Below are positions 58,319 to 64,000 of a stretch of 64,000 nucleotides of DNA, piece after piece; the first letter of the stretch is position 1, and each line of letters starts with the position of its first letter. Both the position numbers and the translations under genes were made by a program. The stretch covers positions 29,711,820-29,775,819 of the forward strand of contig CP137675.1 in NCBI GenBank assembly GCA_037976565.1, in the 5' to 3' direction. A model generated the notes under the pieces. It made no database searches and was not told the DNA's origin. It saw nothing but the letters and a program-made list of their open reading frames with translations. The stretch comes from Mesocentrotus franciscanus. Taxonomy: Eukaryota; Echinodermata; Echinoidea; Camarodonta; Strongylocentrotidae.

Positions 58319-58906
58319 CTAACGATAGCACACAAACGATAATAACAGTGAAGCATTTATTTGATCACGAGAGGAAAACGGTTTACTTTTTGTTGAACAA
58401 TTCTCGCAACAAGATAGCATAGTTTTATTAGCAGATTCAGCTGAAGTTCTTCAATATTTCATGAGTGTGGTAGACCATTTGCTTGGTACATCGTAATCAT
58501 TAACGTAAAGGCACAACCTCTCGAAGCAAGGTGTCCTCTCTTGCTAAAAAATTGCAAATCTGTCACACTTTTTTTGAGGAATCGAAGCAAGCAATCAGAA
58601 AGACCTTTCATTTCATTTAAGCTATACTTGCCAAAAAGTATATCTACATAATAAAGGAACACTGTTTTTGCCTACAATACCATAAGTGCGATGGTGTCCG
58701 GTTATTGGTTATTTTGCATTATTTGAAGAAGTTGGGGCCTTTGCTAAAAATATCACCTGTTGTAGGAAATTAGTTACGAACCATATTTTAATGCTGCCCC
58801 ATTCGGGGAACATTGTGATACTATTTTAGTGAAAACCAGCCCCATAGAGAGAGCATTTCGGCTGATCTTGAAAACCGCTACGCCATACGCTAATCGATTT
58901 ACTTAC

Positions 58907-59089
58907 TGTCACATCCAATTTGATCAGATAGCAGACCGTTGGACTGGCAATAGACAGTGGAGTTTCCGACCTGATTGTATCCAGTAGGGCAGGTAAAATC
59001 ACACTGTGTATCCTCAGTGATGTTCATTCCTGAAGGGCACGCATTGTTTGTATTATTCACCGGTGAAGTGTAGTTAACTTCACAAAGTA
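58907..59089 (-). CDS. Mosaic membrane protein, sushi module 7 (A-type)
   Basis: 183-bp exon, acceptor ttcatAG (59091-59090), donor GACA|GTAAGT. Encodes LCEVNYTSPVNNTNNACPSG, then NITEDTQCDFTCPTGYNQVG and NSTVYCQSNG...IGC. Six cysteines and three N-glycosylation sequons (NNT, NIT, NST). Identical in protein to modules 1, 3 and 5. Confidence 0.95.
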
Positions 59090-59588
59090 CTATGAAATGG
59101 AGAAGGAAAAATAATAACAATCGAGAAATGACAAATGACAAAATAATTCCAATTTTTTAACAATAATCTAGCAACTTTAGAGATTGGTATTTTTCAAAAA
59201 CGCGGTCATATGATGTATATGAGTACGGAGATTACATTTTTTTAGAAAACATGCAATTCCATTGCATCCGTCATCGAAAAGGAGCCACTTCTAAACGAAA
59301 TAATATCAATTATGAAATCTGCAGCGAAAAGGTATGATGCGTTCATATGGAATTTTTTGAAGCCCTTGTCCATCAACTCAATGAAATATAAGGGGAAAAT
59401 GACATCCAGGGAGGGGCGGATGTGGGGAGGGGCTTTATTTCTGTTCACGCCCCTCCCTCTCTCTCTCTCTCTCTCTCGCTCTTGATTTTCTTTCTTTCAT
59501 GTTTGCCACTTTATGGAAAACACATGCCCCACATACTCCCATGGCTACGCTAAAGGAATTGATTGTAAAATAGTGTGTATAAACTTAC

Positions 59589-59771
59589 TAAGACATGTTG
59601 GAAGAGATCCTTCGAGTTGTCCATCCACTTGACACACTGTTGTTTTGTCACCAACGAGGGCATATCCATCGGAGCAATCAAAGACACACTCATCTTGCCA
59701 ATTGACCACAGAGCTTGAGACACATGTTCCAATGAGAGGCGAATTGTAGGTCCATACCTGGCATTTAATGA
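59589..59771 (-). CDS. Mosaic membrane protein, sushi module 6 (B-type)
   Basis: Same exon as module 8, displaced by 1453 bp. Identical translation, splice sites and phase. Confidence 0.95.
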
Positions 59772-60359
59772 CTAACGATAGCACACAAACGATAATAACA
59801 GTGAAGCATTTATTTGATCACGAGAGGAAAACGGTTTACTTTTTGTTGAACAATTCTCGCAACAAGATAGCATAGTTTTATTAGCAGATTCAGCTGAAGT
59901 TCTTCAATATTTCATGAGTGTGGTAGACCATTTGCTTGGTACATCGTAATCATTAACGTAAAGGCACAACCTCTCGAAGCAAGGTGTCCTCTCTTGCTAA
60001 AAAATTGCAAATCTGTCACACTTTTTTTGAGGAATCGAAGCAAGCAATCAGAAAGACCTTTCATTTCATTTAAGCTATACTTGCCAAAAAGTATATCTAC
60101 ATAATAAAGGAACACTGTTTTTGCCTACAATACCATAAGTGCGATGGTGTCCGGTTATTGGTTATTTTGCATTATTTGAAGAAGTTGGGGCCTTTGCTAA
60201 AAATATCACCTGTTGTAGGAAATTAGTTACGAACCATATTTTAATGCTGCCCCATTCGGGGAACATTGTGATACTATTTTAGTGAAAACCAGCCCCATAG
60301 AGAGAGCATTTCGGCTGATCTTGAAAACCGCTACGCCATACGCTAATCGATTTACTTAC

Positions 60360-60542
60360 TGTCACATCCAATTTGATCAGATAGCAGACCGTTGGACTGG
60401 CAATAGACAGTGGAGTTTCCGACCTGATTGTATCCAGTAGGGCAGGTAAAATCACACTGTGTATCCTCAGTGATGTTCATTCCTGAAGGGCACGCATTGT
60501 TTGTATTATTCACCGGTGAAGTGTAGTTAACTTCACAAAGTA
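60360..60542 (-). CDS. Mosaic membrane protein, sushi module 5 (A-type)
   Basis: Same exon as module 7, displaced by 1453 bp. Identical translation. A one-base deletion in the A run upstream of its acceptor (60559-60562) is one of the few differences from the other units. Confidence 0.95.
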
Positions 60543-61041
60543 CTATGAAATGGAGAAGGAAAATAATAACAATCGAGAAATGACAAATGACAAAATAATT
60601 CCAATTTTTTAACAATAATCTAGCAACTTTAGAGATTGGTATTTTTCAAAAACGCGGTCATATGATGTATATGAGTACGGAGATTACATTTTTTTAGAAA
60701 ACATGCAATTCCATTGCATCCGTCATCGAAAAGGAGCCACTTCTAAACGAAATAATATCAATTATGAAATCTGCAGCGAAAAGGTATGATGCGTTCATAT
60801 GGAATTTTTTGAAGCCCTTGTCCATCAACTCAATGAAATATAAGGGGAAAATGACATCCAGGGAGGGGCGGATGTGGGAGGGTCTTTATTTCTGTTCACG
60901 CCCCTCCCCTCTCTCTCTCTCTCTCTCTCGCTCTTGATTTTCTTTCTTTTCATGTTTGCCACTTTATGGAAAACACATGCCCCACATACTCCCATGGCTA
61001 CGCTAAAGGAATTGATTGTAAAATAGTGTGTATAAACTTAC

Positions 61042-61224
61042 TAAGACATGTTGGAAGAGATCCTTCGAGTTGTCCATCCACTTGACACACTGTTGTTTTG
61101 TCACCAACGAGGGCATATCCATCGGAGCAATCAAAGACACACTCATCTTGCCAATTGACCACAGAGCTTGAGACACATGTTCCAATGAGAGGCGAATTGT
61201 AGGTCCATACCTGGCATTTAATGA
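61042..61224 (-). CDS. Mosaic membrane protein, sushi module 4 (B-type)
   Basis: Third copy of the B-type exon, 1453 bp from module 6. Identical translation and splice sites. Confidence 0.95.
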
Positions 61225-61812
61225 CTAACGATAGCACACAAACGATAATAACAGTGAAGCATTTATTTGATCACGAGAGGAAAACGGTTTACTTTTTGTT
61301 GAACAATTCTCGCAACAAGATAGCATAGTTTTATTAGCAGATTCAGCTGAAGTTCTTCAATATTTCATGAGTGTGGTAGACCATTTGCTTGGTACATCGT
61401 AATCATTAACGTAAAGGCACAACCTCTCGAAGCAAGGTGTCCTCTCTTGCTAAAAAATTGCAAATCTGTCACACTTTTTTTGAGGAATCGAAGCAAGCAA
61501 TCAGAAAGACCTTTCATTTCATTTAAGCTATACTTGCCAAAAAGTATATCTACATAATAAAGGAACACTGTTTTTGCCTACAATACCATAAGTGCGATGG
61601 TGTCCGGTTATTGGTTATTTTGCATTATTTGAAGAAGTTGGGGCCTTTGCTAAAAATATCACCTGTTGTAGGAAATTAGTTACGAACCATATTTTAATGC
61701 TGCCCCATTCGGGGAACATTGTGATACTATTTTAGTGAAAACCAGCCCCATAGAGAGAGCATTTCGGCTGATCTTGAAAACCGCTACGCCATACGCTAAT
61801 CGATTTACTTAC

Positions 61813-61995
61813 TGTCACATCCAATTTGATCAGATAGCAGACCGTTGGACTGGCAATAGACAGTGGAGTTTCCGACCTGATTGTATCCAGTAGGGCAGGT
61901 AAAATCACACTGTGTATCCTCAGTGATGTTCATTCCTGAAGGGCACGCATTGTTTGTATTATTCACCGGTGAAGTGTAGTTAACTTCACAAAGTA
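61813..61995 (-). CDS. Mosaic membrane protein, sushi module 3 (A-type)
   Basis: Third identical copy of the A-type exon, 1453 bp from module 5. Same six cysteines and three sequons. Confidence 0.95.
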
Positions 61996-62496
61996 CTATG
62001 AAATGGAGAAGGAAAAATAATAACAATCGAGAAATGACAAATGACAAAATAATTCCAATTTTTTAACAATAATCTAGCAACTTTAGAGATTGGTATTTTT
62101 CAAAAACGCGGTCATATGATGTATATGAGTACGGAGATTACATTTTTTTAGAAAACATGCAATTCCATTGCATCCGTCATCGAAAAGGAGCCACTTCTAA
62201 ACGAAATAATATCAATTATGAAATCTGCAGCGAAAAGGTATGATGCGTTCATATGGAATTTTTTGAAGCCCTTGTCCATCAACTCAATGAAATATAAGGG
62301 AAAATGACATCCAGGGAGGGGCGGATGTGGGGCGGGGTCTTTATTTCTGTTCACGCCCCCCCCTCTCTCTCTCTCTCTCTCTCGCTCTTGATTTTCTTTC
62401 TTTTCATGTTTGCCACTTTATGGAAAACACATGCCCCCACATACTCCCATGGCTACGCTAAAGGAATTGATTGTAAAATAGTGTGTATAAACTTAC

Positions 62497-62679
62497 TAAG
62501 ACATGTTGGAAGAGATCCTTCGAGTTGTCCATCCACTTGACACACTGTTGTTTTGTCACCAACGAGGGCATATCCATCGGAGCAATCAAAGACACACTCA
62601 TCTTGCCAATTGACCACAGAGCTTGAGACACATGTTCCAATGAGAGGCGAATTGTAGGTCCATACCTGGCATTTAATGA
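62497..62679 (-). CDS. Mosaic membrane protein, sushi module 2 (B-type)
   Basis: Fourth copy of the B-type exon, 1455 bp from module 4; the extra two bases come from the intronic G/C and CT runs. Identical translation. Confidence 0.95.
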
Positions 62680-63267
62680 CTAACGATAGCACACAAACGA
62701 TAATAACAGTGAAGCATTTATTTGATCACGAGAGGAAAACGGTTTACTTTTTGTTGAACAATTCTCGCAACAAGATAGCATAGTTTTATTAGCAGATTCA
62801 GCTGAAGTTCTTCAATATTTCATGAGTGTGGTAGACCATTTGCTTGGTACATCGTAATCATTAACGTAAAGGCACAACCTCTCGAAGCAAGGTGTCCTCT
62901 CTTGCTAAAAAATTGCAAATCTGTCACACTTTTTTTGAGGAATCGAAGCAAGCAATCAGAAAGACCTTTCATTTCATTTAAGCTATACTTGCCAAAAAGT
63001 ATATCTACATAATAAAGGAACACTGTTTTTGCCTACAATACCATAAGTGCGATGGTGTCCGGTTATTGGTTATTTTGCATTATTTGAAGAAGTTGGGGCC
63101 TTTGCTAAAAATATCACCTGTTGTAGGAAATTAGTTACGAACCATATTTTAATGCTGCCCCATTCGGGGAACATTGTGATACTATTTTAGTGAAAACCAG
63201 CCCCATAGAGAGAGCATTTCGGCTGATCTTGAAAACCGCTACGCCATACGCTAATCGATTTACTTAC

Positions 63268-63450
63268 TGTCACATCCAATTTGATCAGATAGCAGACCGT
63301 TGGACTGGCAATAGACAGTGGAGTTTCCGACCTGATTGTATCCAGTAGGGCAGGTAAAATCACACTGTGTATCCTCAGTGATGTTCATTCCTGAAGGGCA
63401 CGCATTGTTTGTATTATTCACCGGTGAAGTGTAGTTAACTTCACAAAGTA
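63268..63450 (-). CDS. Mosaic membrane protein, sushi module 1 (A-type; most 5' exon in window)
   Basis: Fourth identical A-type exon. It starts with two bases of a codon (TA), so at least one more coding exon ending in phase 1 lies beyond the right edge, presumably another B-type sushi or the signal-peptide exon. The intron beyond 63451 diverges from the other units after about 63510. Confidence 0.93.
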
Positions 63451-63724
63451 CTATGAAATGGAGATGGAAAAATAATAACAATCGAGAAATGACAAATGAC
63501 AAAATAATTCCCATGTTTTTAACAATAATCTAGCAACTTTAGAGATTGGTATTTGTCAAAAACGCGTTCATATGATGTATATGATTACGAAGATTACATG
63601 TAGAAAGAATGCAATTCCATTGCATCAGTCATCAAAAAGGATCCACTTCTAAACGAAAAAAAATATCAATCATGGAATCTGCAGCGAAAAGGTTTCATGC
63701 GTTCATATATGGAATGTTTAGAAG

Positions 63725-64000
63725 GGTTCTAGGACACCTACACCCTGGACACCGTCCTCCGGATAACCACTCCTAGGACAACAACCCTCTAGGACAACTA
63801 CCCCTGGACAATTTTCCCCCGGACAACTACCCCCTAGGACAACCACCCTCTAGGACAACTACACCCGGACAACTACCCCAAGACAACTACCCCCTACGAT
63901 GACCAACCTCTATGGCAACTACTCCCCGGACAACTATCCTAAGGGGTAGTTGTTCGGGGGTAGTTGTCTTAGAGGTAGGTTGTCAATGGGGAGTTGTCTG
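63725..64000. repeat. Minisatellite (CAACTACCCC-type) with inversion
   Basis: About a dozen units of 16-22 bp around GGACAACTACCCCCTA. From about 63938 the motif switches to its reverse complement (GGGGTAGTTGT...), forming an inverted repeat. It runs off the window edge. Confidence 0.85.

Larger units (their letters stand above)
15476..63450 (-). other. Mosaic sushi-EGF-SEA-EGF transmembrane protein gene (5' end beyond window)
   Basis: Gene-level entry tying together the exons below. Transcript order is: ten sushi exons (63450 to 56223), four EGF exons (55717, 54846, 29798, 29229), two SEA exons (28900, 27646), one calcium-type EGF exon (22287), a 36-bp linker exon (21579), the transmembrane exon (20001) and tail exons (16429 and/or 15715). 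All predicted introns are GT-AG. Nearly all extracellular exons are phase 1-1, so modules can be added or lost without frame damage; the one exception is the phase-0 intron inside the SEA domain. The visible coding chain totals 3284 nt with the distal tail. The product is a type I membrane protein with a large extracellular part, suited to adhesion or recognition; the ligand is unknown. The signal peptide exon is not in the window. Confidence 0.85.
57680..63510. repeat. Four near-identical 1453-1455 bp tandem units, each with two sushi exons
   Basis: Exon starts recur with spacings of 1453, 1453 and 1455 bp. Exon translations are identical between units, and introns differ mainly in a (CT)n tract and single-base runs nearby. 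Flanking partial copies (57180-57680 and 63510-63720) are clearly more diverged. Each unit contributes 366 coding bases in symmetric phase 1 exons, so unit number can vary without frameshift. The near-identity of introns points to recent duplication or ongoing gene conversion; assembly collapse or expansion is also possible. Confidence 0.93.

Noticed and set aside
58459..63023. Identical 67-residue open frames in each 1.45-kb unit (58459, 59912, 61365, 62820)
   Set aside because: They lie in the introns between sushi exons, lack domains and splice signals, and recur only because the unit is duplicated.

Overview
This is eukaryotic, intron-rich, repeat-rich DNA. The protein modules (six-cysteine sushi, calcium-type EGF, SEA, an alpha-2-macroglobulin-family N-terminus) and the mix of LINEs, tRNA-derived SINEs and hAT-, Kolobok-, mariner- and Ginger1-like elements suggest a marine invertebrate, most likely an echinoderm or another deuterostome. 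That placement is inference; nothing in the window fixes the species. Both host genes are on the minus strand.

Region 1 (1-2260): the first two coding exons of a thioester/alpha-2-macroglobulin/C3-family secreted protein (signal peptide, acidic proline-rich linker, first macroglobulin domain). The gene runs off the left edge. Its first intron holds a TTAA-flanked MITE.

Region 2 (2.3-15.4 kb): no convincing host exon. It holds LINE 3' ends, foldback elements, ATC/CT microsatellites, a local duplication in about three copies, and hAT- and mariner-type MITEs.

Region 3 (15.5-63.45 kb): one large mosaic membrane-protein gene whose 5' end lies beyond the right edge. In transcript order it encodes ten sushi modules (one per 183-bp exon), four EGF exons, a SEA domain over two exons, one calcium-type EGF, a short linker, a transmembrane segment, and a Ser/Arg-rich cytoplasmic tail with two homologous alternative or tandem terminal exons. 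The visible chain with the distal tail is 3284 coding bases, and every splice junction keeps frame (1094 residues plus stop). Eight of the sushi exons lie in four almost identical 1.45-kb tandem units (57.68-63.51 kb). Each unit adds 122 residues without disturbing frame, like the long homologous repeats of complement receptor 1.

The 24.9-kb intron between two EGF exons (29.80-54.72 kb) is a nested transposon deposit. A 5'-truncated LINE on the minus strand is split into three pieces. One split is a 5.5-kb Ty3/gypsy-type LTR element that is itself broken by another LINE. The other is a 17,837-bp insertion with TGTC...GACA ends, a CCGG target duplication and subterminal arrays of a GGCGA-type motif. 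Those ends match the Ginger1 DNA-transposon group, but the element is far larger than expected and has no visible transposase. Removing both insertions restores the LINE reading frame exactly across the Ginger-type junction. The interior holds further MITEs, a SINE and several unrelated tandem repeats.

The host genes are an A2M-family protein and a sushi/EGF/SEA receptor-like protein, both types common in innate immunity and cell-surface recognition. A shared role is only a suggestion from adjacency. I saw no rRNA, tRNA gene, CRISPR array or bacterial-type operon.
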